DNA of 22,057 nt from JAKAFX01 sp043196285 (GCA_043196285.1 JBBYJL010000018.1:1-22057), one strand, 5' to 3'. Positions 6,720-15,328 are shown, counted from the first letter of the stretch. The notes: generated from the sequence alone by a model not told the origin. Made by a program: numbers and translations.

Positions 6720-7559
6720 TTATTCTATTATCCTTTCTGGATGAGAGTATACTGTGAACCTGTCTCTTCTAACGAAGCACGCCAGCGTTATTCCCATAGA
6801 TTCACATGTCTCGACAGCAAGGCTTGATGGTGCTGATATGGACGAAACGATTGGTATGCCAGATACAGCTGCTTTCTGGATTATCTCAAATCCAGCACGC
6901 CCACTCACCTGAAGTATCAGATTATTGCATTGCAGCCTGTTCATTAGAATGAACCCAACAATCTTGTCGACTGCGTTATGCCTTCCTATATCTTCTGCAA
7001 TGGCGATCATGTGTCCGGAATCGTCGAAGATTGCTGCAGCATGTATCCCTCCTGTTTGTAAAAACACTCTCTGATCCGCCCTCATTATGCCGGGCAGCCT
7101 GAGTAGCACGGATGACATTATCCTGACCGCAGATTTCTGAATATTCCCGGTTCTTGCAAATATGCTGCTGATCGTGGCTTTCCCGCATATCCCGCAGCTT
7201 GAGTTTACGAAGAAATTTCTTCTGCCCATTAAACCTTCGGGATCTATGCTATTGGAAACAGTAACTGTTATAGTGTTTGACCTGGCTATTCCGATTGCAT
7301 CAACACCTTCAAACCCCAGGATATCCGATCCTGAGTTTATTAGTCCCTCCGACATCAGAAAACCGGCTGCCAGAAAATTGTCCATCAATGGTGTCCTCAT
7401 TATGTATGCAATATGCGTAGCTTCGCTTCCTTCTCTTCTCACAAGTATCTGCAGGGGCTCCTCCACCGTAATTCTGTCTTCGATTTCTGACATCCCCGTC
7501 TTGGTTGAATATGAAAGAGATCGTGCTAGCCTCGACCCGTTTTCAGCTAATTTTATCAT
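6720..7559 (-). CDS. fdhD: FdhD, formate dehydrogenase accessory sulfurtransferase
   Basis: FdhD moves sulfur from the IscS cysteine desulfurase to the molybdenum bis-MGD cofactor of formate dehydrogenase, which that enzyme needs for activity. The sequence shows the FdhD signature: the loop CGICG (VNSSCGICGKATI) carrying the CxxC sulfur-transfer cysteines, then QTGGIHAAAIFDDSGHMIAI and EDIGRHNAVDKIVG, and RAGFEIIQKAA near the C-terminus. At 279 residues it is of normal length. Its ATG (7559) overlaps the stop of the DUF1641 gene by 4 nt, and an AAGGTAAG sits a few bases upstream. It is the last gene of the formate-dehydrogenase-like operon and so matures the product of the first. The call is firm. 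Confidence 0.95.
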   Translation of the reverse strand: MIKLAENGSRLARSLSYSTKTGMSEIEDRITVEEPLQILVRREGSEATHIAYIMRTPLMDNFLAAGFLMSEGLINSGSDILGFEGVDAIGIARSNTITVTVSNSIDPEGLMGRRNFFVNSSCGICGKATISSIFARTGNIQKSAVRIMSSVLLRLPGIMRADQRVFLQTGGIHAAAIFDDSGHMIAIAEDIGRHNAVDKIVGFILMNRLQCNNLILQVSGRAGFEIIQKAAVSGIPIVSSISAPSSLAVETCESMGITLACFVRRDRFTVYSHPERIIE

Positions 7560-8017
7560 TGAGTTCTTACCTTTGCCATTCCTTTCATGAGTGATAATAT
7601 TACCTTTATTCCAGCTATGACCTCGGGATCCCTGATGTCAAACAGAAGCTTTGACAGACCGCCTTTTTGTGCACTTTTTATATATTCTGGATTTCCGAAA
7701 CTGCTGACTGCATTTTCCATGAAATAATCCAGAGCTTCCGGATCAATACCGGAAAGCATTGTGTAGAATGTGAGGATGTTTCGGATGAATCTCCCGTTTC
7801 TGCTGTCTTTCAGTTCAGCTGTCAGAATATCTACTATGTCCATTCTGTGAGTCATCACAGACTCCAAGAGATCCAGAATTCCTGTCCTGTTCGCTGTAGA
7901 TATGAACTCAAGAAATCTCGCAATGTCACTGGAATAGCGCGAAATTATACCGCTTACATCAGATTCTTCAATTGTCTCTCTGTCAGCATGGGTTATCTCG
8001 TCAATCATTTTCGCCAT
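7556..8017 (-). CDS. DUF1641 protein associated with formate dehydrogenase (YjgD/YrhD-like)
   Basis: 153 residues, mostly alpha-helical. The central part (LLESVMTHRMDIVDILTAEL) and the C-terminal GGLSKLLFDIRDPEVIAGIK match the DUF1641 family, which in Bacillus lies beside the YjgC/YrhE formate-dehydrogenase-like genes. No cysteine or metal motif is present; the family is thought to be an accessory or partner subunit, but its biochemical role is unknown to me. The ATG at 8017 overlaps the end of the large-subunit gene by 17 nt and is preceded by GGTGATC (8021-8027), a strong Shine-Dalgarno. It overlaps fdhD by 4 nt, so the three genes are clearly one operon. Confidence 0.85.
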   Translation of the reverse strand: MAKMIDEITHADRETIEESDVSGIISRYSSDIARFLEFISTANRTGILDLLESVMTHRMDIVDILTAELKDSRNGRFIRNILTFYTMLSGIDPEALDYFMENAVSSFGNPEYIKSAQKGGLSKLLFDIRDPEVIAGIKVILSLMKGMAKVRTQ

Positions 8018-10964
8018 TCAGATCACCCGTTATCAGTTCTTTATAATCGCTCCTCTTCCACTTCTCCTCCACATTCACCCCAATCTGAGGCACTGGTCTG
8101 GCGTTTCTTGGATTGTTGCGTGGGAGGGGAGAATCGCCCTTTATTCTGGATATTTTTTCAATCTTTACCGGCAGTTCCTTGTATGCAGGTGTGTGAGCGG
8201 TGGGGTCCATGATCCGTCCGGTAAGCCTGTTGATTGCGGATTCTCCAGATGAGTTCATGGGCATGTACAGTTCTTTTCCCGATACCCTGTCTGTAACCAG
8301 AACCTTCACCCTGATGCTACCATTTCTCGATGTTATCCGGACAAGATCCCCCGTTGCAAGTGCCCTTTCCTGCGCAAGATCCGGGGATACTTCCACGAAA
8401 GTTTCCGGCACCTTTGCCCTTATTCCAGGTGACCTGTACGTTTCATTCCCCTCATGGAAATGCTCCAGAAGACGCCCATTGTTGAGGTGGAGATCGAAAT
8501 CTTCATCCTCCGCAAGCGGAGGGGAATACTGCACCGGATAAAGTACCGCCTTCCCATCTGGAAAGTTGAACCTATCCTCATAAAGCAACGGTGAATCCTT
8601 TCCATCAGGGGCTACCGGCCACTGCAAGCTCTTGAAACCTTCAAGTCTGTCGTACCTGACTCCCGAAAATAAGGGTGTTAGAGATGCAACCTCATCCATT
8701 ATCTCTGAGGGGTGAGTATATTTCCAGCCGGCTCCGAGACGATTTGCAATATCCTGTATAATCTGCCAGTCTGCCCTGGATCCGGTCAATGGATCGAATA
8801 CTTTGTAAATCCTCTGGATCCTCCTCTCAGTATTCACAAAGGTCCCGTCCTTCTCCAAACTTGCACTTGATGGAAGGATAACATCCGCAAACTTTGCGGT
8901 TTCTGACAGGAACATATCCTGTACAACAAGGAATTCAAGCTTCTCAAGCTGATCCCTGATGAACCCTGAGTCCGATCCAGTTTCCGCAAGTTCCTCTCCA
9001 ACGACATACATTGCCCTAATCTTGCTGTCCCTAATCCCCTCGAGACAAGTATTGTTGTCAAATCCCTGGTTTTCAGGCATCTTGCAGTTCCATGCCTTCT
9101 CGAACCTCTCTCTGACCGCTTTGTCAGATACCTTCTGATAACCCGGGAGAAAAGCCGACATGGCGCCGAAATCGCTGGCGCCTTGCACATTGTTATGCCC
9201 TCTCAGAGGATATGCTCCTGTTCCCATCCTGCCATAGTTACCGGTGACAAGGAGCAGGTTTGATATTGCTGTGGACGTGTCACTGCCGGCCTGGTGCTGG
9301 GTGACGCCCATTGCCCACAGAATAACAACCCTTTTCGACTGGTGGATCAGTTCTGCTACCCTAATCATCTGCTCCCTGGGGATTCCTGTTATTGATTCTG
9401 CATATTCAAGCGTGAAAGGAGACAGACTATGTTTGAATTCCTCGAATCCGTTGACTCTGCTCCTTATGAACTGATCATTCTCCCAGCCATTTTCTATTAT
9501 GTATCTGGTTATTGCATTGATCCAGACAATATCGGTTCCGTTCCTGGGATGAAGGAATATGTCTGCCCGCCTGGACATCTCATGTTCTCTTAGGTCAGCA
9601 ACAACCAGTTTCTGCCCACGGATCTTGTGTGCCCTCTTGACTCTTGTGGCCAGAACAGGATGCGATTCAGCAGTGTTGGTTCCTACAGCAATCACCAGAT
9701 CTGCTTCATATATGTCATTTATGGAACCTGCATCGCCTCCGTAACCGACGGTTCTCCACAGTCCTGTCGTTGCTGGAGCCTGACAGAACCTCGAACTGTT
9801 GTCTACGTTATTGGTCCCGAATATCTGCCTGGCAAGCTTCTGCATCAGGTAGGCCTCTTCGTTTGTGCCCTTGGATGAGGCAATGAACTGTATTGAATCT
9901 CCTCCGTAGGTGTCCCGTATCTGTTTCATTCTCTTCGATACAATGTCCAGGGCCTCATCCCATTTAGCCTTCCTGAATTTTCCATTCTCCCGGATCAGTG
10001 GAGATGTGATACGTTCACTGCTGTTCACAAAATCCCATCCAAATTTTCCCTTGATGCAGGTTGAAATACCGTTCGCAGGTGATTCTGGCTTCGGCTGCAC
10101 CTTAAGTATCTCTCTCCCAATTGTCCAGATCTCAAAGGAGCATCCGACGCCGCAGTATGTACATACAGTCTTTGTCTTCCTAATTCGGGATTCTCTTAAT
10201 TTTGATTCAATGTTACTTATTGCCATAACTGGTTTCATGCCTATTTCCGGCTCAACTGATTTCACAATCTCTATCATTTTCTCCTTGGTGTCTCTCCCCA
10301 ATCCTGTAAGAAAACCTGCCTTTCCCAGCATGCCCTTTTCCATTAGAGCATTCACTGGGCATACAGTCACGCAATGCCCGCACGAAACACAGGATGAATC
10401 GTTGATAGCTACGTCATTGTCCCAAACAACCCTCGGCCTCTCCCTGTTCCAGTCGATATGGAGAGTCTCGTTCACCTGCACATCCTGGCACGCTTCCACA
10501 CATCTTCCGCAAAGTATGCACTGATTTGGATCATAGACGTAGAACGGGTTTGTATCGTCAACTTGATATGGTTTTGGTTCGAATGGATATTTCTGGACGT
10601 CTATGCCAAGATTGTGGACCGTGTTGTGAAGTGCGCAGTCTCCATTGTTGTTTTCGCATACGGTGCAGTACATGTCATGATCGTGGAGCAGCCTTTGTGT
10701 CGCTTCGACCTGCGCCTCCCTTATCTTTGCGGATGAGACATCGATTATCATTCCATCCTCAAGATTCGTGGAACACGATCTAAGAATTTTTCCATCAATA
10801 TTCACTAGGCAAGTGTCGCAGGTCTCTATTGGACCCAAATTGGGATGGTAGCACACATGAGGAATATCTATTGCATTATTCATCAGAGCCTGCAGGATCG
10901 TCTGCCCTTTCAAACCTGAATATGTATTTTCGCCAACTATGAACATAAAATTCTTCTCTTTCAA
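8001..10964 (-). CDS. fdhA: Formate dehydrogenase alpha subunit-like molybdopterin oxidoreductase (YjgC/YrhE type)
   Basis: 987 residues, cytoplasmic, no Tat signal. The domains in order are: a 2Fe-2S domain (Cys 38, 49, 52, 64); a His-Cys 4Fe-4S motif (His96, Cys100, 103, 110); two 4Fe-4S motifs, CILCGRCVEACQ (149-159) and CVSCGHCVTVCP (192-202); a Mo-domain 4Fe-4S site (Cys 268, 271, 275, 303); then the bis-MGD molybdopterin domain and a C-terminal dinucleotide-binding domain (NGRLLEHFHEGN onward). The molybdenum ligand is Cys394 in RFCQAPATTG. Classical formate dehydrogenases have Cys/Sec followed by His, while here Gln follows, as in the Bacillus YjgC/YrhE group, so formate as substrate is likely but not certain. 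The start at 10964 is TTG; ATG 10946 is equally possible. First gene of an operon with DUF1641 and fdhD. Confidence 0.9.
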   Translation of the reverse strand: MKEKNFMFIVGENTYSGLKGQTILQALMNNAIDIPHVCYHPNLGPIETCDTCLVNIDGKILRSCSTNLEDGMIIDVSSAKIREAQVEATQRLLHDHDMYCTVCENNNGDCALHNTVHNLGIDVQKYPFEPKPYQVDDTNPFYVYDPNQCILCGRCVEACQDVQVNETLHIDWNRERPRVVWDNDVAINDSSCVSCGHCVTVCPVNALMEKGMLGKAGFLTGLGRDTKEKMIEIVKSVEPEIGMKPVMAISNIESKLRESRIRKTKTVCTYCGVGCSFEIWTIGREILKVQPKPESPANGISTCIKGKFGWDFVNSSERITSPLIRENGKFRKAKWDEALDIVSKRMKQIRDTYGGDSIQFIASSKGTNEEAYLMQKLARQIFGTNNVDNSSRFCQAPATTGLWRTVGYGGDAGSINDIYEADLVIAVGTNTAESHPVLATRVKRAHKIRGQKLVVADLREHEMSRRADIFLHPRNGTDIVWINAITRYIIENGWENDQFIRSRVNGFEEFKHSLSPFTLEYAESITGIPREQMIRVAELIHQSKRVVILWAMGVTQHQAGSDTSTAISNLLLVTGNYGRMGTGAYPLRGHNNVQGASDFGAMSAFLPGYQKVSDKAVRERFEKAWNCKMPENQGFDNNTCLEGIRDSKIRAMYVVGEELAETGSDSGFIRDQLEKLEFLVVQDMFLSETAKFADVILPSSASLEKDGTFVNTERRIQRIYKVFDPLTGSRADWQIIQDIANRLGAGWKYTHPSEIMDEVASLTPLFSGVRYDRLEGFKSLQWPVAPDGKDSPLLYEDRFNFPDGKAVLYPVQYSPPLAEDEDFDLHLNNGRLLEHFHEGNETYRSPGIRAKVPETFVEVSPDLAQERALATGDLVRITSRNGSIRVKVLVTDRVSGKELYMPMNSSGESAINRLTGRIMDPTAHTPAYKELPVKIEKISRIKGDSPLPRNNPRNARPVPQIGVNVEEKWKRSDYKELITGDLNGEND
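8021..8027 (-). promoter_or_regulatory. Shine-Dalgarno inside the end of the large-subunit gene, driving the DUF1641 gene
   Basis: GGTGATC on the minus strand, complementary to the 16S 3' end (GAUCACC), 3 nt before ATG 8017. It supports this start and reinitiation after the overlapping upstream gene. Confidence 0.75.
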
Positions 10965-11246
10965 TACTGCACAGCTCCATGAGATAAGGATGCGCTCATC
11001 TATCTTATTGGAATAGTTGTTATACTCTAATAATAAATAGTCATTAAAAATATTTAAATCTTGTCAGATTCTCCAATGTCCATCTGTATTCATGCATGAA
11101 AAAATCAGCATTTATGGTGACTGGCTATTTTACACGTTTTCTACTCAAATTATTAATGAAATCTGAGTTTTTCTTCTCTGGCAGATTGTGTAGAGACTAT
11201 GTTCCCCCGACAAAAATAAACTTAAATTAGTTGTTGCTATGTTGAG
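10965..11246. promoter_or_regulatory. Divergent promoter region between the fdh-like operon and the methylmalonyl-CoA mutase genes
   Basis: A 282-bp AT-rich spacer. TATA-like stretches include AGTATAAC (minus strand, about 11018-11025) for the fdh-like operon and ATAAACTTAAATT (11216-11228) for the mutase gene, the latter about 23 nt before ATG 11247. No RNA gene or coding sequence was recognised here. Confidence 0.45.
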
Positions 11247-12971
11247 ATGATAGGGATGGAGTCTAACAGTTATTATTCCAGAAAACTTGCTTCTCTGAGG
11301 GAGAGGATGCCCAAAGATAATCCTGATCGGAAAACATGGGCAAAGGAAACCCTGGAACCATGGAACAGATCCACGGGATATGTTGAACGGAGTTTTGAGA
11401 ACTCATCTGGAATAAAAAGTGATTATTATTACGGCAGCAAAGATCTCCCCGATGATCTGGAGAGAAATTATTTAGGTAAACCCGGGGAATTTCCTTTCAC
11501 CCGTGGCATTTATCCTAACATGTACCGTGGGAGGCTATGGACCATGAGAATGTTCTCAGGCTTTGGTACACCTGAGGACACAAATAGGAGGCTGAAGTAC
11601 CTAATCAGACATGGCGAATCTGGCCTCAGCATCGCTTTTGACATGCCAACGCTTTACGGTTATGACTGCGATAACGATCGTTCTCATGGCGAGGTGGGCA
11701 AATGCGGGGTGAATGTCTCTTCCCTGAAGGACATGGAGGTGATATTCAGGGGTATTGATCTTTCCAAGGTCAGCACATCCATGACCATCAATGCACCTGC
11801 TGCAGTCCTGACCGCCATGTATATCGCTATTGCGAAAAAACAGAAGATACCGCTTGACCAGGTTGCAGGAACTGTCCAGGCCGATATTTTGAAGGAGTAC
11901 ATTGCTCAGAAGGAGTGGATGTACCCACCCGAGGCCCATATAAGGATAATAAGGGACATGATGACATACTGCACCAGAAATGTTCCCAGGTGGAACTACA
12001 TCAGCATTTCCGGCTATCATATAAGAGAGGCAGGATCGAGTGCAGCTCAGGAGCTTGCTTTCACTCTTGCAGATGGATTCTATTACGTTGATCTGGGCAT
12101 CAAGGCAGGTCTCAATGTGGATGATTTCGCACCAAGACTTTCATTTTTCTTCAACAGCTCAATAAACTTCTTTGAGGAGATTGCCAAGATGCGGGCAGCC
12201 AGGAGGATCTGGGCAACAGTACTGAAGGAAAAGTACGGTGCAAAGAAGGACAGGACAATGATTCTGAGGTTTCATACACAGACCTCTGGATACACTCTAA
12301 CCTGGCAGCAGCCCCTCAACAATATTGTCAGAACGACCATCGAGGCAATGGCGGCGGTACTTGGCGGCACCCAGAGCCTACATACCAACTCATATGATGA
12401 GGCATGGGCACTCCCTTCAGAACAGGCAGTAAAGGTTGCACTGAGGACACAGCAGATAATAGCCGAGGAGACTGGAATCACAGATACAATCGACCCCCTT
12501 GGAGGATCATACTACATTGAGTGGCTCACCAACCAGCTTGAAGAGAAATCATATGAGTACTTTGACAGGATAGAGAAAATGGGAGGCATTCTAGAAGCTA
12601 TCAAGAAGGGATATATCCAGAAGGAGATTGCTGCCACATCATACAGGAGACAGATGAGGATAGAGAATGGTGAGGAGATCATGGTTGGTGTCAACAAGTA
12701 CAAGGAGGAGAAGGAGAAACCCATAGGAATACTGCGCATTTCAAAAAAAGCCCAGGAGAACCAGGTAGCGAGACTTTCCAGGATCAAGAGCAGCAGGTCC
12801 GAAAGGAGGGTTGAGGAGACTCTTTCAAGGCTTGAAGAGGCAATGAAGAATCCTGACGAGAACCTGATGCCCTATTACATTGATGCCGTGGAGGCTTACT
12901 GCACACTGGAAGAGATATCAAATGTTGGGAGGAGAGTATTTGGCGGATGGAAAGAACCAGTCATTGTTTAA
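11247..12971 (+). CDS. Methylmalonyl-CoA mutase, catalytic (large, N-terminal) subunit
   Basis: 574 residues corresponding to the TIM-barrel substrate-binding part of adenosylcobalamin-dependent methylmalonyl-CoA mutase, which interconverts (R)-methylmalonyl-CoA and succinyl-CoA. The family segment FTRGIYPNMYRGRLWTMRMF (residues 84-103) includes the tyrosine that contacts substrate and cofactor. GYHIREAG (256-263) holds the conserved catalytic-site His. QTSGYTLTWQQPLNNIVRTT and GGTQSLHTNSYDEAWALPSE are further hallmarks. The B12-binding domain is absent and is encoded by the next gene, the usual archaeal split form. A TATA-like element is about 23 nt upstream of the ATG, suggesting a leaderless mRNA; ATG 11256 is an alternative start. 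It leads an apparent three-gene operon with the B12 subunit and the GTPase chaperone. Confidence 0.95.
   Translation: MIGMESNSYYSRKLASLRERMPKDNPDRKTWAKETLEPWNRSTGYVERSFENSSGIKSDYYYGSKDLPDDLERNYLGKPGEFPFTRGIYPNMYRGRLWTMRMFSGFGTPEDTNRRLKYLIRHGESGLSIAFDMPTLYGYDCDNDRSHGEVGKCGVNVSSLKDMEVIFRGIDLSKVSTSMTINAPAAVLTAMYIAIAKKQKIPLDQVAGTVQADILKEYIAQKEWMYPPEAHIRIIRDMMTYCTRNVPRWNYISISGYHIREAGSSAAQELAFTLADGFYYVDLGIKAGLNVDDFAPRLSFFFNSSINFFEEIAKMRAARRIWATVLKEKYGAKKDRTMILRFHTQTSGYTLTWQQPLNNIVRTTIEAMAAVLGGTQSLHTNSYDEAWALPSEQAVKVALRTQQIIAEETGITDTIDPLGGSYYIEWLTNQLEEKSYEYFDRIEKMGGILEAIKKGYIQKEIAATSYRRQMRIENGEEIMVGVNKYKEEKEKPIGILRISKKAQENQVARLSRIKSSRSERRVEETLSRLEEAMKNPDENLMPYYIDAVEAYCTLEEISNVGRRVFGGWKEPVIV
12927..12934 (+). 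promoter_or_regulatory. Shine-Dalgarno placing the start of the B12-binding subunit
   Basis: GGGAGGAG, 5 nt before a TTG at 12940, inside the 3' end of the catalytic-subunit gene. It favours that TTG over the in-frame ATG at 12922. Confidence 0.65.
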
Positions 12972-13389
12972 GGACAAACCGATCAAGGTCCTGCTGGCAA
13001 AGCCGGGTATAGACGGCCATGACAGGGGAATGTTTGTCCTTGCCAGGGCGTTCAGGGATGCAGGCATGGATGTGCTTTATGCCGGACTCCTGCCAACACC
13101 GGAAGATGTTGTGGACACTGCTGTAAACGAGGATGTTGATGTCATTGCCCTAAGCCTCCTGAACGGCGCACATCTAACAGTTTTCAAGAAGGTCATCGAT
13201 CTCATCAGGGATAGGAACATTGACGATATTGCAGTGGTTGGCGGCGGTACTATCCCGGACCAGGACAAACCGAAACTTGAGAAGATGGGGATTACCGGCA
13301 ACTACGGACCGGGAACTCCCCTGAAGGTAATCATTGATCACATTACAGAAAGGGCCACAGAGGCCAGAAGCAGGAAGAACAGGAATTAG
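12940..13389 (+). CDS. Methylmalonyl-CoA mutase, cobalamin-binding (small, C-terminal) subunit
   Basis: 149 residues from a TTG start. It carries the base-off/His-on cobalamin-binding motif DxHxxG as GIDGHDRG, followed by the usual strand-helix pattern DVLYAGLLPTPEDVV, VDVIALSLLNGAH (the SxL motif region) and VVGGGTIP (the GG motif). The fold is the Rossmann-like B12 domain that pairs with the large subunit. The TTG at 12940 is chosen because of the GGGAGGAG site just upstream, and because the conserved domain begins shortly after it at KPIKVLLAKPG. The gene overlaps the catalytic-subunit gene by 32 nt, so translational coupling is likely. Length is normal for a stand-alone B12 subunit. Confidence 0.93.
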   Translation: MADGKNQSLFKDKPIKVLLAKPGIDGHDRGMFVLARAFRDAGMDVLYAGLLPTPEDVVDTAVNEDVDVIALSLLNGAHLTVFKKVIDLIRDRNIDDIAVVGGGTIPDQDKPKLEKMGITGNYGPGTPLKVIIDHITERATEARSRKNRN

Positions 13390-13398
13390 CTGGTTTCA

Positions 13399-14352
13399 TT
13401 GAACGTTGAAGAGCTTTTGGAAGGAATCAGGAAAAGGGACCTGAGATCGATTTCCAGATCCATCAGTTTATTCGAGGATGAATTACAATCCCAGAAGGCT
13501 GATGAACTTATGAAGAAGATATACTCACTGACCGGCCATGCCCAGATTGTTGGAATAACAGGGCCGCCCGGTGTAGGGAAGAGCACCTTGATAGGCAAAC
13601 TGTCCAGAAGAATGAAGGAGCTTGGAAGGGACCCTGCACTTATAGCAATAGACGCATCGAGTCCATTCTCCCGTGGATCTTTTCTTGGAAACCGGATCAG
13701 AATGCAGGATTCCCTCAGAGATCATGGGATCTTTATGCGATCCCTTTCCAACCGTGGATTCAAGGGGGGGCTTTCTCTTTCTGCCCTTGGTGCAGTGAAG
13801 GTTCTCGATGCATCCGGCTTTGATCCGATTATAATTGAGACTGTTGGATCGGGGCAGTCTGACCTGGACATAATATCAATCGCCGACACGATAACAGTGA
13901 TCCTTGCACCCGGACTTGGCGATGAGATCCAGGCAATAAAGGCAGGTATAATGGAAATAGGGAATATTTTCGTCGTGAACAAGATAGACAGAGATGATGC
14001 TTTCCTTGCAATGAAAGATATTCAGGATATGCTGTCTCTTGGGAATGCAGATGGATGGATCAAACCGGTTATAGGAACAAACAGCCTGACAGGAGAAGGC
14101 TTTGATGATCTCATAAAGGAAATTGATCTTCACAGGAAATTCCTTGAAAACAGTACAGGAAGGTCATCGAAACCAGCTTCTGAACTTTACCTTTTACTGG
14201 AGAACAGAATAAGAAAGCTTGTTGACAGGCTTGTTTCAGGCGATGAAGGCACATCGGACATAATCACTCTTGTACAGTCCAGAAAAATGGATCCGTATGA
14301 GGCATCAGAATCGATCATCAGGAGAAGCCTGACGCATGATGGCAGGGACTAG
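13399..14352 (+). CDS. meaB: MeaB/ArgK-type GTPase, methylmalonyl-CoA mutase chaperone
   Basis: 317 residues, a G3E-family GTPase that protects and reloads adenosylcobalamin-dependent methylmalonyl-CoA mutase. It shows the Walker A GPPGVGKST (55-63), ALIAIDASSPFSRGSFLGNR (80-99), ETVGSGQSD (147-155, the switch II/Walker B region), and the guanine-specificity motif NKID (194-197). It begins with TTG 9 nt after the B12-subunit gene, in the same operon, the classic association. The old name ArgK (arginine transport kinase) is misleading for this family. The C-terminal helices (RKLVDRLVSGDEGTSDIITL) match the dimerisation part. No truncation is seen. Confidence 0.94.
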   Translation: MNVEELLEGIRKRDLRSISRSISLFEDELQSQKADELMKKIYSLTGHAQIVGITGPPGVGKSTLIGKLSRRMKELGRDPALIAIDASSPFSRGSFLGNRIRMQDSLRDHGIFMRSLSNRGFKGGLSLSALGAVKVLDASGFDPIIIETVGSGQSDLDIISIADTITVILAPGLGDEIQAIKAGIMEIGNIFVVNKIDRDDAFLAMKDIQDMLSLGNADGWIKPVIGTNSLTGEGFDDLIKEIDLHRKFLENSTGRSSKPASELYLLLENRIRKLVDRLVSGDEGTSDIITLVQSRKMDPYEASESIIRRSLTHDGRD

Positions 14353-14434
14353 GTTATTTGCAGTTCAGGTGCCTGATTTTCATGATCTTTAAAAAACTGT
14401 TAAGTACCAAGATTGCAATTTCCATCTGGTATTT

Positions 14435-15328
14435 TTGACCAGATGTCCTGTATGTAACATGCACTTCGTGAATCATGGAATGGATGACCTGTCTGAACAT
14501 TTGATAGCAGAGAGCATGAAGAGCAGTCCGGATCATGTGATGTGGCTCAACAGGGAAATTGGAAAAGAATCCATGAACACCGCTGATCTTTCACGCAAAC
14601 TGCAAAATTTCTTTAAGAGTGATTCTGTGAGTTCCTGGATAAAGACACATTTTTTATCCAGATTCTACGGGGAAACTCCGCACCGTTTTGTTATTGCAAT
14701 GCAGAGTCCATCAAGAGGAATGCTGGCTGGCTACGCTTATGAACATCACTTCTTCCTGAAGCAGTGGGTTAAATCGCTCGCATACATTGTTGCGAAAACA
14801 GATGCTGAGGAGGTGCAGAGAAGCGAGATCGATAATATGCTTGTGGAATTCTTTGGCTATGGTGGGAAACCAAGCCATCACGAGTTGCTTATCAGGATGG
14901 GAGAGGATCTTGGACTCAGCAGGAACTCAATAATCAACGGCACGCCGCTCCCACGAACCATGAAATCTGTTCAGACCTGGGAAATGATATGCAGGGACAA
15001 TCACTGGCTTGAAGGTATGGCAGCCATGCATTCCCTTGAGCTTGTTGCGAGCAGGAATCTCAGGCAGATGGGATCCAGGGTCCATTACTTCAACGAGGAA
15101 ATTCTTGAGAATAACATGTTCCCTGCAAGTGTGGTGGAATTCCTGAGAGAGGGCTATGAGGCTGATGTGGGTCATTCTGAATCCTCCCTGTTGCTCGTAG
15201 ACAGATACTGCAATGGTGAAGAACTGAAGCAGGAAGTACTGGCTTCGTACCTTGAATCTGAAGAGGCATTCTATCGTTATCTGGATGCAAGATATCTTAG
15301 GGGTAAGGAATTTGAAGCGAAATTATAG
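14435..15328 (+). CDS. Heme-oxygenase-like fold putative metalloenzyme (TENA/PqqC/iron-containing redox type) with N-terminal zinc-finger motif
   Basis: 297 residues. The N-terminus starts with CPVCNMHFVNH and a second His, a CxxC...H...H zinc-finger-like motif at residues 4-21. The rest is helical and looks like the heme-oxygenase-like superfamily: helices with acidic and His pairs at YEHHFFLKQW, PSHHELLIRMGEDLG, NHWLEGMAAMHSLELVASRN, then EADVGHSESSLLLVDRY near the C-terminus, which could supply E/H/D ligands for a di-iron or other metal site. I infer an uncharacterised oxidative metalloenzyme, not TenA itself. The start is TTG 14435, needed to include the first cysteine; ATG 14459 would remove it. 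An AT-rich CTTTAAAAAAC (about 14386) can act as TATA. It probably forms an operon with the following zinc protein. Confidence 0.7.
   Translation: MTRCPVCNMHFVNHGMDDLSEHLIAESMKSSPDHVMWLNREIGKESMNTADLSRKLQNFFKSDSVSSWIKTHFLSRFYGETPHRFVIAMQSPSRGMLAGYAYEHHFFLKQWVKSLAYIVAKTDAEEVQRSEIDNMLVEFFGYGGKPSHHELLIRMGEDLGLSRNSIINGTPLPRTMKSVQTWEMICRDNHWLEGMAAMHSLELVASRNLRQMGSRVHYFNEEILENNMFPASVVEFLREGYEADVGHSESSLLLVDRYCNGEELKQEVLASYLESEEAFYRYLDARYLRGKEFEAKL

Noticed and set aside
6486..6827. Small frames around and upstream of tRNA-Trp
   Set aside because: They run through the tRNA, its promoter region or the end of fdhD and carry no recognisable protein feature.
8834..9190. Frames antisense or alternate to the large dehydrogenase gene (also 8200-8541, 9910-10524 and others)
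   Set aside because: They lie inside a well-supported 987-residue enzyme, show no domain, and have the composition expected of shadow frames.
8001..10964. Selenocysteine in the dehydrogenase active site
   Set aside because: The ligand codon is a normal Cys codon at residue 394 and no in-frame TGA occurs there.
10965..11246. Riboswitch (for example cobalamin) upstream of the mutase operon
   Set aside because: The spacer is AT-rich, the TATA lies about 23 nt from the start codon leaving no leader, and no cobalamin-box-like sequence is visible.
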